The position numbers and the translations under genes were made by a program. 30,080 bases of DNA from an uncultured Lachnospiraceae bacterium (GTDB lineage: Bacteria > Bacillota > Clostridia > Lachnospirales > Lachnospiraceae). Under the pieces are notes generated by a model. That model did no database searches and was not told where the DNA came from. It saw nothing but the letters and a program-made list of their open reading frames with translations. This document shows positions 1-7,321 of this stretch, piece after piece (the stretch's first letter is position 1; the number at the start of each line of letters is the position of its first letter). Where the stretch lies: contig CAJUQO010000040.1 of the NCBI GenBank assembly GCA_910588295.1, positions 1 to 30,080 on the forward strand, written 5' to 3'.

Positions 1-290
1 ACAGATGGTTCAGCAAAGAGGGCTATATTCATAAAAGTTGTAAAGTGGTGTATAAGTAGTAAATTTGATTAATCGAATATTGTTTATCATTCCCGTATGC
101 CGGGCATGATGGCCGATTTTATGCCGAGTTCTTGACAATGAGCTTCAACCCTATTGTTAGCAATTGCAAACATTTTACTAAAAATCCAGGGTTATCTAAG
201 GCTGACAGAGATGATATTTTGATTGACCGAAATTAGTCCGAAAGTGCTTTTAATCCTTGCTTTTGCTTGACTTGGATTAACATATAATGG
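1..290. other. AT-rich stretch with no intact gene
   Basis: No complete gene is visible here. On the plus strand one frame stays open from about 69 to a TAG at 234-236. Its only ATG (138) gives 32 codons and no ribosome binding site precedes it. The translated end is not recognised and could be the tail of a decayed gene. The base composition is AT-richer than the genes that follow. Together with the partial tRNA that comes next, this suggests the end of an old mobile element or a scar, but no integrase or terminal repeat is seen. Confidence 0.4.
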
Positions 291-356
291 CAGATGATAG
301 AACAGGTGTTCGATTCTCCTAAGCGATAGGTCGGAGGTTCGAATCCTCTCAGGGAG
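291..356 (+). pseudogene. Partial tRNA-Arg(CCU)-like sequence (3' half only), possible att scar
   Basis: Positions 316-322 read as a normal anticodon loop with CCT at 318-320. A T-arm follows (stem 333-337/345-349, loop TTCGAAT at 338-344), then the acceptor 3' strand CAGGGAG at 350-356. The matching 5' acceptor strand CTCCCTG is absent upstream. The anticodon stem does not pair properly (GCGAT after the loop has no partner before it), and the D-arm region is only vaguely similar. No CCA follows. This is therefore not a working tRNA. Tyrosine-recombinase elements commonly integrate at tRNA 3' halves and leave such copies behind, so an attachment-site scar is the likeliest reading. Confidence 0.55.
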
Positions 357-364
357 TTTAAAAA

Positions 365-403
365 CCTGGGACACGCAATAGCCGTCAGTGTCCCAGGCTT
401 TTT
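365..403 (+). terminator. Rho-independent terminator
   Basis: A perfect 10-bp stem (CCTGGGACAC at 365-374 with GTGTCCCAGG at 388-397) is followed by a T-run at 399-403. A-rich sequence before the stem means it could also stop the minus-strand ArsC-like gene that ends at 476. Confidence 0.8.
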
Positions 404-475
404 CTATTGATTTTTTGTCATGTATGTTTTAGTATGGTGCATCTCTCAATGAAATATGGCGGCCGGCCATATCGT

Positions 476-829
476 TTAAGTTTCCATCTTTGCTTTCCAG
501 TCAGCTTCCTTAAATCCCACCAGCACATAGTCGTCGGCAATGACCAGGGGCCTCTTGACCAGCATGCCATTCGTAGCCAGGAGATTGTACTGTTCCTCCT
601 CTGTCATGTCCGGCAGTTTATTTTTTAACTGCATTTCTTTGTAGAGCATACCACTGGTATTGAAATATTTTTTCAGAGGAAGGCCGCTTTTCTTGTGCCA
701 CGCCTTTAATTCTTCTGCCGTGGGATTGTCATCTTTGATATGGCGGTCTGTGTATTTAATGTGGTTGTCATCCAGCCATTTTTTCGCTTTCTGGCAGGTG
801 GTACATTTGGGGTATTCAATAAATAACAT
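476..829 (-). CDS. ArsC/Spx/MgsR family thioredoxin-fold protein
   Basis: This is a 117-residue cytoplasmic protein of the arsenate reductase/Spx superfamily, the usual length for that group. The N-terminus carries a Cys-Thr-Thr-Cys motif (residues 9-12, context YPKCTTCQKAKKWL), which matches the CxxC redox site of Spx and the single-cysteine site of YffB/ArsC proteins. A later KRPLVI segment is the conserved cis-proline strand of the family. The start is supported by AAAGGAGG seven bases upstream of the ATG on the minus strand. No ars genes lie nearby, so arsenate reduction is not supported by context. A thiol-stress regulator or a generic reductase is equally possible. Family membership is secure; the specific role is not. 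Confidence 0.85.
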   Translation of the reverse strand: MLFIEYPKCTTCQKAKKWLDDNHIKYTDRHIKDDNPTAEELKAWHKKSGLPLKKYFNTSGMLYKEMQLKNKLPDMTEEEQYNLLATNGMLVKRPLVIADDYVLVGFKEADWKAKMET

Positions 830-927
830 GATATGCCTCCTTTAAGTAAAATGATTACCCTGTTTTTTTATGACTTATGCACAGTACACGGAGCATTTGT
901 GGATAAGTCGGAGAATACAGGCGAAAA

Positions 928-1719
928 CTATTTCCGTAATCCGGCCTGTATGACCCGGCTGCGAACATGATCATTTAAGATCCTTCGGAGCTTTTCCATT
1001 TTTTCTTTTGTATCGGGATTTGTGTAAGGAATCCGCCCGATAATCCGATCCACATATCGTTCCTCTTGAATAATGGAAAAGGTTTCCGTAAAATTGATAT
1101 CAAAAAAATAGGCTAAGTAGGATACCCAGTAATCCATCTTTGTCCTGCGTTCCCTGGAAGGGATGGATTCGTGATTCAGGCAGGTCTTCCAGATCCTGTC
1201 GGAAATTTCCTGTTTTCCCACTTTGTCGCCGTCCATATCCAGCAGAACCCGGACAGGATCTTCCAGTTTTACCCTGCAGTTATCCAGCTTGTCGGCATCC
1301 CGGATCAGCTTTGCGTGAAGCAGCGTTCTCTCATCTTCAATCGTTCCCACGGAAAAATCGCTGTGCCGGGCGATTGCTTCCCGGATTATATCATCCCAGG
1401 TATCTTCTTTAATAAACTGCCGGATCATCTGCCGGCTGCCAAAGAGCAGACCGGCGCCATAGGCGGCGTGATCCATGGCAGCCGGTTCGAAGCTGTCAAA
1501 GACTCTGACCTGTTCAAACCGACCGATATCATGCAGTAAAGCGATCAACTTGGCCAATTGTCGGTCCTCCTCGTCTAGTTCCATCCGGCGCGCGATCTCT
1601 GTAGCACAACGGACAACACCGTTAGTATGGATGATTTTCAGCCTGATCTTTTCATTTTCCGCATCGAACCGTTTCAGATAACAGGAAAAGCTTTTTTGGG
1701 CGTGAGTAATATCAATCAT
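928..1719 (-). CDS. HD-domain phosphohydrolase family protein
   Basis: This is a 263-residue soluble protein with the metal-binding HD pattern in order: His31 (IIHTNGV), the doublet His63-Asp64 (LLHDIGRFEQ), a following His84 region (DHAAYGAG) and a late Asp in RDADKLDN near residue 142. HD proteins are metal-dependent phosphohydrolases, often acting on nucleotides or cyclic nucleotides; the substrate cannot be read from this sequence. There is no GGDEF, receiver or RelA domain. An AAAGGAA site precedes the ATG. The gene lies 47 bp downstream of the symporter gene on the same strand, so the two may be co-transcribed. A shared function is not evident. Confidence 0.85.
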   Translation of the reverse strand: MIDITHAQKSFSCYLKRFDAENEKIRLKIIHTNGVVRCATEIARRMELDEEDRQLAKLIALLHDIGRFEQVRVFDSFEPAAMDHAAYGAGLLFGSRQMIRQFIKEDTWDDIIREAIARHSDFSVGTIEDERTLLHAKLIRDADKLDNCRVKLEDPVRVLLDMDGDKVGKQEISDRIWKTCLNHESIPSRERRTKMDYWVSYLAYFFDINFTETFSIIQEERYVDRIIGRIPYTNPDTKEKMEKLRRILNDHVRSRVIQAGLRK

Positions 1720-1766
1720 AAGATATCGTTCCTTTATTGTGTCACGATTATGTAGCTTTTTAGCGT

Positions 1767-3302
1767 TTATTTTTGTGCTTTTTCATCCCATACCGGCACG
1801 TCTGTTCCGGCTATCCCGGAGGTGAAGGGCGTGCCGTCTTGTTTCTCAAAATGATCGGTGGCCCGTCTGACATAGGAAAAACCAAGATACAGCAGCGGGA
1901 TGTTGCAGTAGGCTATCAGGATGTTGGCGAAGTCTGAGAGATCCCACAGGGAACCCAGATCCATACCCGCGATGCTGGTCAATACGCCGAAGGATACTAC
2001 TACCAGACAGAGAATACGGATTACCAGAACGAAGGATCTGCTGGTGGAGATCCGGCTGGCGCAGATCTCGGTGAAGGAGATAAAGCCCAGCAGACAGGTG
2101 AAGGCAAAGAGGCCGAAACAAATGGAGATCAGCAGGGAGACGGCGGTATTGAAGGCCGTACCGGGGGCCAGTTCCGTGGCGGAGGCCAGATACTTGGGCA
2201 GTTTGCCCAGATCAAACCAGGCTGCCGCGCTGTCGGTCAGCCAGACGCGGCCCATGATTACTACGAAACCTGTCAGAGTACAAATGACGATGGTATCCAG
2301 GAATACGCCGATGGCCTGGACACAGCCCTGGTCGCAGGGATGGGCGGCGTCAGCGGCGGCGGCGGGCATAGTAATCGTACCCTGGCCGGCTTCGTTGGAC
2401 ATCAATCCGCGTTTAACACCCTGAATCAAAGCAACGCCAAAGGCTCCGCCGAACACGGCTTCAGGGTTAAAAGCTTCCGTAAATACGGCATAGAAAAACC
2501 AGGGAATCCGGGTAAAGTTCACAGCGATCAGTACCAATACGGTGATTACATAAATGACGGCCATGATGGGAACCAGGACGTCCGTGACTTTTGTCACTTT
2601 GCGAATACCACCCCGGGAGATAGCGATCATGGCCACGATCAATACTGCAAAGGCAATCCAGTAGAGGGCGGAGGTGGTGGGAATAGTCTTCCCCGTAATG
2701 GTTTCGGCAATCTGTCCCACCGAGGAGACGGTGTTGAATCCCTGGGCCGGAAAACACAGAAGGGCATAAACGATATACATCAGAGACAGGATTACGCCGG
2801 CCACAGCCGATCCATTTAAGAGACGTTTTCCGTAAAATGCCAAGCCGCCCACATACTCGTCATTTCTTTTTTCTTTGAAGATCTGTGCCAGGGTGGATTC
2901 CGTGTAGGCGGTAGCCATACCGAAGAAGGCAGAGATCCACATCCAGAACAGGGCGCCGGGGCCGCCGATGGAGATAGCGCCGGTGACGCCCAGGATATTG
3001 CCGGGCCCCACCCGCATGGCTGTAGAAAGGAAAAAGGCAGCCAGGGGAGTGATGCCGGTCTGGGCGGCCTTGCTGGCCTTTAAGACGTGCAGCCCGTGGC
3101 GGAAGCGGCGGATCTGGATAAAGCGGAGCTTACAGGTAAAGAAGATACCGGAGCCCAGGAGCAGGATGATGGCCAGAGAAAAATTCCCCAAGATCGGTAT
3201 GGAGCTGTACCAGGAAAAATTGGCCGGAAAGTCCCAGAACAGGTCGGAGATGGCCTGGATCCGGGAACAGACCGCGTTTATAGCGTCAAACAATGCTTGC
3301 AT
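1767..3302 (-). CDS. AGCS family sodium:alanine/glycine symporter
   Basis: This 511-residue, strongly hydrophobic protein has roughly ten or eleven membrane segments. It belongs to the alanine/glycine:cation symporter family (DagA/AlsT type), whose members take up small neutral amino acids with Na+ or H+. The family signature region is present at about residues 97-135 (VGPGNILGVTGAISIGGPGA, then MWISAFFGMATAYTE), and a second conserved segment reads KRGLMSNEAGQGT. Length is normal for the family. AGAGAGGAA precedes the ATG, and a good promoter lies just upstream. The substrate is inferred from the family only. Confidence 0.92.
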   Translation of the reverse strand: MQALFDAINAVCSRIQAISDLFWDFPANFSWYSSIPILGNFSLAIILLLGSGIFFTCKLRFIQIRRFRHGLHVLKASKAAQTGITPLAAFFLSTAMRVGPGNILGVTGAISIGGPGALFWMWISAFFGMATAYTESTLAQIFKEKRNDEYVGGLAFYGKRLLNGSAVAGVILSLMYIVYALLCFPAQGFNTVSSVGQIAETITGKTIPTTSALYWIAFAVLIVAMIAISRGGIRKVTKVTDVLVPIMAVIYVITVLVLIAVNFTRIPWFFYAVFTEAFNPEAVFGGAFGVALIQGVKRGLMSNEAGQGTITMPAAAADAAHPCDQGCVQAIGVFLDTIVICTLTGFVVIMGRVWLTDSAAAWFDLGKLPKYLASATELAPGTAFNTAVSLLISICFGLFAFTCLLGFISFTEICASRISTSRSFVLVIRILCLVVVSFGVLTSIAGMDLGSLWDLSDFANILIAYCNIPLLYLGFSYVRRATDHFEKQDGTPFTSGIAGTDVPVWDEKAQK

Positions 3303-3333
3303 ATGCAGTTCCTCTCTTTCTTCAAGTACTTCA

Positions 3334-3362
3334 AGTATACTATGGTTCGGGGACGGTTACAA
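3334..3362 (-). promoter_or_regulatory. Sigma-A-type promoter for the AGCS symporter
   Basis: Read on the minus strand: -35 TTGTAA (plus coordinates 3357-3362), 17-bp spacer, -10 TATACT (3334-3339). It lies 32 bp upstream of the symporter start codon. Confidence 0.65.
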
Positions 3363-3528
3363 CAAAAAGCGGCGATATCGCGGATCTGGGGGCAAAGAAT
3401 AGAACTACCTAACAGATAAATTATCAGAATTGTTGTAAAAAATGTAATATTTCAAAAAATACATGCGGAATTAACTATATATAGACAGAAAAAAGCACAA
3501 AAAATATGAAAAAAATTGAAAATAATGG

Positions 3529-3557
3529 TTGACAAATCGTATTTCTCGATGTACAAT
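3529..3557 (+). promoter_or_regulatory. Strong sigma-A-type promoter for a noncoding RNA
   Basis: A consensus -35 TTGACA (3529-3534) and a -10 TACAAT (3552-3557) are separated by exactly 17 bp. No long ORF follows. The downstream transcript is the structured RNA at 3564-3888. Confidence 0.85.
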
Positions 3558-3820
3558 AGGTACATCAAAACAAAGAACGAAGCACATAACAAAGATAGAG
3601 GAAATTTATTCCGGGCAGGTGAAGCCGCAGACGTTAGATGGGTTCGGTTCTTAGAAAACGGAGGATGGGCCAATGGCTTGATTAGTTTAATTCTTAATTC
3701 ATTGAAACCACTGCACAGTGTTTACATAGATGTAACGAGAGGGGCTGGTGGAATATGAGAGGGAAGGGAAAATCGCCATAGCACATTGAAAACAAAATAA
3801 GAGTAAAGGAGGATAACAGA

Positions 3821-3844
3821 ATGAAGCTTCAGATTGACAGTTAA
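3821..3844 (+). CDS. Seven-codon ORF at the 3' end of the noncoding RNA
   Basis: ATG to TAA encodes only MKLQIDS. It is preceded by an unusually good ribosome binding site (AAAGGAGG at 3805-3812, eight bases before the ATG). The terminator stem starts at the next base after the stop codon. A translating ribosome would cover the base of the terminator stem, as in attenuation leaders, but no run of regulatory codons is seen. It may instead be the surviving start of a lost downstream gene. Confidence 0.35.
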   Translation: MKLQIDS

Positions 3845-3888
3845 AGAGCTACTCGATCATCGGCATTGAGATCGGGTAGCTCTTTTTT
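3845..3888 (+). terminator. Strong Rho-independent terminator
   Basis: A 14-bp stem (3845-3858 with 3870-3883, one T-G wobble) encloses an 11-nt loop and leads into six T residues at 3883-3888. It ends the noncoding RNA transcript and insulates the symporter gene that follows. Confidence 0.9.
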
Positions 3889-4001
3889 ATATGCAAAATA
3901 ATAATATTGTGCGGAAAAAATGCAAAAAACTTATCGCCGGGAATGACGTTAAAAAGTGCGGAAAATTTAAAATATTTGTGGAAAGTTTGAAATTTTTTCT
4001 T

Positions 4002-4007
4002 TATAAT
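4002..4007 (+). promoter_or_regulatory. Probable -10 element for the NSS symporter
   Basis: TATAAT lies about 40 bp upstream of the chosen start codon. No good -35 hexamer sits at 17 bp; TTGTGG at 3976-3981 is 20 bp away. The preceding sequence is very AT-rich. Confidence 0.45.
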
Positions 4008-4047
4008 GGGGAATACATATCACATTAAAAGAAAGGTAAGAAATACA

Positions 4048-5439
4048 ATGGAAAAAAAGAGAGGACATTTTACTGGTTCCATCGGATTTGTGCTGGCGGC
4101 GGCAGGCAGTGCGGTGGGGCTGGGTAATATCTGGCGATTCCCCTATCTGGCGGCGAAGGACGGGGGCGGGCTGTTTCTGCTGGTCTATCTGATCCTGGCG
4201 CTGACTTTCGGCTTTGCCCTGCTGACCACGGAGATATCCATCGGGCGCAAAACGAAACAGAGTCCGTTGACAGCTTATAAACATCTGAATAAAAAATGGG
4301 GATTTCTTGGCATTTTTTCCTGTCTGGTGCCGATGATCATCATGCCTTATTACTGTGTAATCGGTGGTTGGGTGGTGAAATACTTTATCGCTTTTCTGAC
4401 CGGACAGGGAGAGGCAGCGGCGGCGGACGGCTATTTCACCGGGTTTATCACCCAGAATGTATCCCCGATCGTTTTTATGGTGATCTTTTTGCTGATGGCG
4501 GCGCTGGTGGTGTATCTCGGCGTGGATAAAGGTATTGAAAAATGTTCTCGGGTGCTGATGCCTCTTCTGCTGGTTATGATCATCGGCATTTCTCTGTTTG
4601 CGCTGACGGTCAGCCATACGGACGAATCCGGTGTGACCAGAACAGGACTGGACGGACTAGCTGTCTATGTCATTCCTGATTTTACCGGCCTGACGTTAGG
4701 TAAGCTCCTGCAGGTGATCATGGACGCTCTGGGACAGCTTTTCTTTTCGCTGAGTGTGGCCATGGGTATCATGATTGCCTATGGCTCTTATGTGAAGGAT
4801 GACACGGATCTGGGAAAATCGATCAACCGGATTGAGTTTTTCGATACGCTGGTGGCATTTCTGGCCGGTCTGATGATTGTTCCGGCGGTGTATATGTTTA
4901 TGGGGCGGGAAGGTATGTCCGCGGGTCCCAGCCTGATGTTTGTGACGCTGCCCAAGATCTTTGCGGCTATGGGCGGTATGGGTATCGTGATTGGCATCAT
5001 CTTTTTCCTGGTGGTGCTGTTTGCGGCGGTGACGTCGGCTGTGTCCATACTGGAGGCCATTGTTTCCAGTTTTATGGATCATTTCCATATCTCCAGGAAG
5101 AAGTCCTGTATTTTAAATACGCTGATTTCACTGGCCCTGGCAGTGGTGGTATGTCTGGGATACAATGTTCTGTATTTTGAGCTGGAGCTGCCCAACGGTT
5201 CGGTGGCGCAGATCCTGGATGTGATGGACTACATCAGCAACAGTATTCTGATGCCGCTGGTGGCCTTTGCTACCTGTATCCTGGTGGGCTGGGTGCTGAC
5301 ACCCAAGACTGTTATAGAGGAGGTAGAAAAGGGAGGCTGTCGTTTCGGACGTAAAGGCCTGTATGTGCTGATGATCCGCTTTGTGGCTCCGATCATGCTG
5401 TTTATCCTGCTTTTGCAGTCTTCAGGAATCCTGGGCTGA
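4048..5439 (+). CDS. NSS (SNF) family sodium-dependent amino-acid symporter
   Basis: This is a 463-residue integral membrane protein with about eleven to twelve helices, belonging to the neurotransmitter:sodium symporter family (LeuT/TnaT type). The TM1 signature is clear: FVLAAAGSAVGLGNIWRFPY, containing the unwound Na+/substrate-binding stretch, followed by DGGGLFLLVY. Bacterial members take up hydrophobic or aromatic amino acids with Na+; the substrate here is not determined. An ATG at 4006 is in frame, but it falls inside the apparent -10 element TATAAT (4002-4007). The ATG at 4048, with GAAAGGTAAG upstream, is therefore preferred. A terminator follows the stop codon. Confidence 0.92.
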   Translation: MEKKRGHFTGSIGFVLAAAGSAVGLGNIWRFPYLAAKDGGGLFLLVYLILALTFGFALLTTEISIGRKTKQSPLTAYKHLNKKWGFLGIFSCLVPMIIMPYYCVIGGWVVKYFIAFLTGQGEAAAADGYFTGFITQNVSPIVFMVIFLLMAALVVYLGVDKGIEKCSRVLMPLLLVMIIGISLFALTVSHTDESGVTRTGLDGLAVYVIPDFTGLTLGKLLQVIMDALGQLFFSLSVAMGIMIAYGSYVKDDTDLGKSINRIEFFDTLVAFLAGLMIVPAVYMFMGREGMSAGPSLMFVTLPKIFAAMGGMGIVIGIIFFLVVLFAAVTSAVSILEAIVSSFMDHFHISRKKSCILNTLISLALAVVVCLGYNVLYFELELPNGSVAQILDVMDYISNSILMPLVAFATCILVGWVLTPKTVIEEVEKGGCRFGRKGLYVLMIRFVAPIMLFILLLQSSGILG

Positions 5440-5458
5440 TCTTTTCAATAATATATGG

Positions 5459-5497
5459 ACGGGCCATGCCGTTTTTGAGCGGCAGAGCCCGTTTTTT
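5459..5497 (+). terminator. Rho-independent terminator after the NSS symporter
   Basis: ACGGGC (5459-5464) pairs with GCCCGT (5487-5492). An inner GCCG/CGGC stem lies between them, and a T-run follows at 5492-5497. Confidence 0.85.
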
Positions 5498-5647
5498 ATG
5501 TTCAAAATACCCGATAATTTTATTTTTGCGTAACTTTTAGCCTGTATCTGTTATACTATAAATACTGTATGAATATGTTTCGGGCCGGAGCGCTTGCTGC
5601 CGGTACCGGACGGTTGCTGTATTTTACGCCAGAAAGGATGAATGCAA

Positions 5648-6427
5648 ATGAATCATGCGATAACAGGAATAATAATACCTTTTGCGGGTACGACGCTGGG
5701 AGCTGCTATGGTTTTCTTTTTGAAAAATGAAATGAGCGCAGGATTTCAGAAGCTGCTGCTGGGTTTTGCCTCAGGAGTGATGATCGCCGCTTCGATCTGG
5801 TCTCTTTTGATACCTTCCATCGATCAGGTCGAGAAGGCCGGCGGAATTGCCTGGATGCCGGCTTCAGTGGGATTTATGATCGGTATAGCTTTTCTACTGC
5901 TTTTAGATAGCCTGATCCCCCATCTTCATCAGGATGCCGAGGAGGCGGAAGGACTTCCGGTGAAGATTCAGAAAAATACCATGCTGTTTTTGGCCGTAAC
6001 GATCCACAACATTCCTGAGGGGATGGCAGTAGGTGTGGTTTTTGCCGGAATGCTCTCAGGGGATACGGATATTTCCGTGGCGGCTGCCTTTGCACTGGCT
6101 GTAGGTATCGCTATTCAGAACTTTCCTGAGGGGGCCATCGTCTCCATGCCGATGCGGAGTCAGGGCCATTCCTGTACAAAAGCTTTTCTCTACGGGGCGG
6201 GTTCCGGTGTGGTGGAGCCTGTGGCGGCGTTTCTGACCGTGGCCCTGACCGGGATCATGGTGCCGATATTGCCCTATCTGCTGGCCTTTGCCGCCGGAGC
6301 CATGATTTATGTGGTGGTGGAGGAGCTGATCCCCGAACTGCAGAGCGGAGGGCATTCCAATATCGGTATCATCGGCGTAGCCGTGGGTTTTGTGTTGATG
6401 ATGATTCTGGATGTAGCTTTGGGCTGA
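5648..6427 (+). CDS. ZIP family metal transporter
   Basis: This 259-residue membrane protein has about eight helices and the short, mostly hydrophobic profile of bacterial ZIP transporters (ZupT/GufA group), which import Zn2+ and other divalent metals. The two metal-site helices carry HNIPEG (about residues 120-125) and QNFPEG (about 157-162), and a late VVEELIPE helix matches the family. A histidine/acid patch (HLHQDAEEAE) forms the cytosolic loop between helices 3 and 4. An in-frame ATG at 5642 also exists, but the AAAGGA at 5633-5638 is better spaced for 5648. trmO starts 14 bp downstream, so the two are probably co-transcribed. Confidence 0.9.
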   Translation: MNHAITGIIIPFAGTTLGAAMVFFLKNEMSAGFQKLLLGFASGVMIAASIWSLLIPSIDQVEKAGGIAWMPASVGFMIGIAFLLLLDSLIPHLHQDAEEAEGLPVKIQKNTMLFLAVTIHNIPEGMAVGVVFAGMLSGDTDISVAAAFALAVGIAIQNFPEGAIVSMPMRSQGHSCTKAFLYGAGSGVVEPVAAFLTVALTGIMVPILPYLLAFAAGAMIYVVVEELIPELQSGGHSNIGIIGVAVGFVLMMILDVALG

Positions 6428-6441
6428 GGGGAATACAGATT

Positions 6442-7158
6442 ATGAATGAGAGAAAAAAAGATCAGGAGAAGAACGATGGATTGTATCTAAAAAGAATCGC
6501 CCGTATACGCAGCGATTTTCCCACAAAATTCGGCATTCCCAGGCAGAGCGGGCTGGTACCGGAGCTTCGGGCGAAGATCGTGTTTGAGCCGGAATACCGC
6601 CGCAGAGAGGCCCTGGAGGGGCTGGAGGGCTATTCCCATATCTGGCTGATATGGGAGTTTTCTGAGGCTGTGCGGGAAGGATGGTCCGCCACGGTGCGCC
6701 CGCCCCGGCTGGGAGGCAATACCCGCAGGGGTGTATTTGCCACCCGATCCCCTTTCCGTCCAAACGCACTGGGGCTGTCCTGTGTAGAGCTTGCCGCCAT
6801 ATCCGAAGAACCAGGAGAAGGTATGGTTCTGTGGGTGTCGGGCGCCGACCTCATGGACGGTACGCCGATCTATGATATCAAACCCTATCTTCCTTTTGCG
6901 GATGCTTATCCCCAGGCCTGGGCGGGATTTGCCGGGGAGGTGGAGAATTATCATCTGGAGGTGGATTTTCCCCGGAGCCTGCAGTCCGCCTTTTCCGGGG
7001 AACAGGTGCAGGCCCTTATAAAACTGCTGGCCGCGGATCCCCGCCCGGCTTACCAGAGGGATCCGGAACGTATCTATGGGATGCCTTTTGCAGGGAAAGA
7101 TATACGTTTCCGGGTGGCGGACGGACGTCTGACCGTACAGGAGATCATGGATTTATAA
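6442..7158 (+). CDS. trmO: tRNA (N6-threonylcarbamoyladenosine37-N6)-methyltransferase TrmO
   Basis: This 238-residue protein of the UPF0066/TrmO family uses S-adenosylmethionine to methylate the t6A37 base next to the anticodon of certain tRNAs. Visible family motifs are GYSHIWLIWEF (about 63-73), RPPRLGGNTRRGVFATRSPF (about 86-105) running into RPNALGLS, and GADLMDGTPIYDIKPYLPFA (about 134-153). The N-terminal beta-barrel domain is complete, and the C-terminal part (including DPRPAYQRDPERIYGM) is the usual TrmO tail. The start lies 14 bp after the ZIP transporter stop, with GAGGGGA upstream. It is likely the second gene of that transcript, although the two functions are unrelated. Confidence 0.93.
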   Translation: MNERKKDQEKNDGLYLKRIARIRSDFPTKFGIPRQSGLVPELRAKIVFEPEYRRREALEGLEGYSHIWLIWEFSEAVREGWSATVRPPRLGGNTRRGVFATRSPFRPNALGLSCVELAAISEEPGEGMVLWVSGADLMDGTPIYDIKPYLPFADAYPQAWAGFAGEVENYHLEVDFPRSLQSAFSGEQVQALIKLLAADPRPAYQRDPERIYGMPFAGKDIRFRVADGRLTVQEIMDL

Positions 7159-7186
7159 TTTTCCCCTGTTCCCGGGCTGCACTTTC

Positions 7187-7195
7187 TGGTATAAT
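7187..7195 (+). promoter_or_regulatory. Extended -10 promoter for the exonuclease gene
   Basis: TGGTATAAT is a TGn extended -10 with a perfect TATAAT at 7190-7195. The -35 position is poor (TGTTCC). The leader to the start codon at 7322 is about 120 nt and has no recognised element. Confidence 0.6.
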
Positions 7196-7321
7196 GTTAC
7201 ATCAGATGTGGCTGCGAAAAATATGGGCAGTTTGGCAATTGTTTTTTGCACACCTGAATCATATTCTTACGGTTTGCACGAAGCCGCGCAGATCCGTTGA
7301 AGAGTTACGGGGAAATACAGT

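Larger units (their letters stand above)
3564..3888 (+). ncRNA. Structured noncoding RNA, probably raiA motif
   Basis: This is a roughly 325-nt transcription unit bounded by a near-consensus promoter and a strong terminator, with no long reading frame. It holds dense local structure: GGAA/TTCC around 3600-3612, a hairpin CACTG-CACAGTG near 3708-3720, and TTACAT/ATGTAA at about 3722-3735. The segment from about 3610 to 3670 (containing GGTGAAGCCGCAG, GTTAGATGGGTTCGG and GGAGGATGGGCC) resembles, from memory, the conserved core of the raiA-motif RNA, a large abundant RNA of Bacillota. No raiA or comFC gene lies beside it, although that is the usual location. The class name is a recollection, not a search result. 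That it is an independent structured transcript is better supported than its identity. Confidence 0.55.

Noticed and set aside
138..236. 32-codon plus-strand frame
   Set aside because: No ribosome binding site and no recognised family; at most the end of a decayed gene.
192..374. Minus-strand 60-codon frame with RIRTSDLSLRR
   Set aside because: This is the well-known false translation of a tRNA 3' half; the tRNA-like sequence explains it.
476..829. Arsenate-resistance gene call (arsC)
   Set aside because: The fold fits, but CxxC and the lack of ars neighbours leave Spx/MgsR-type roles equally possible, so no symbol is given.
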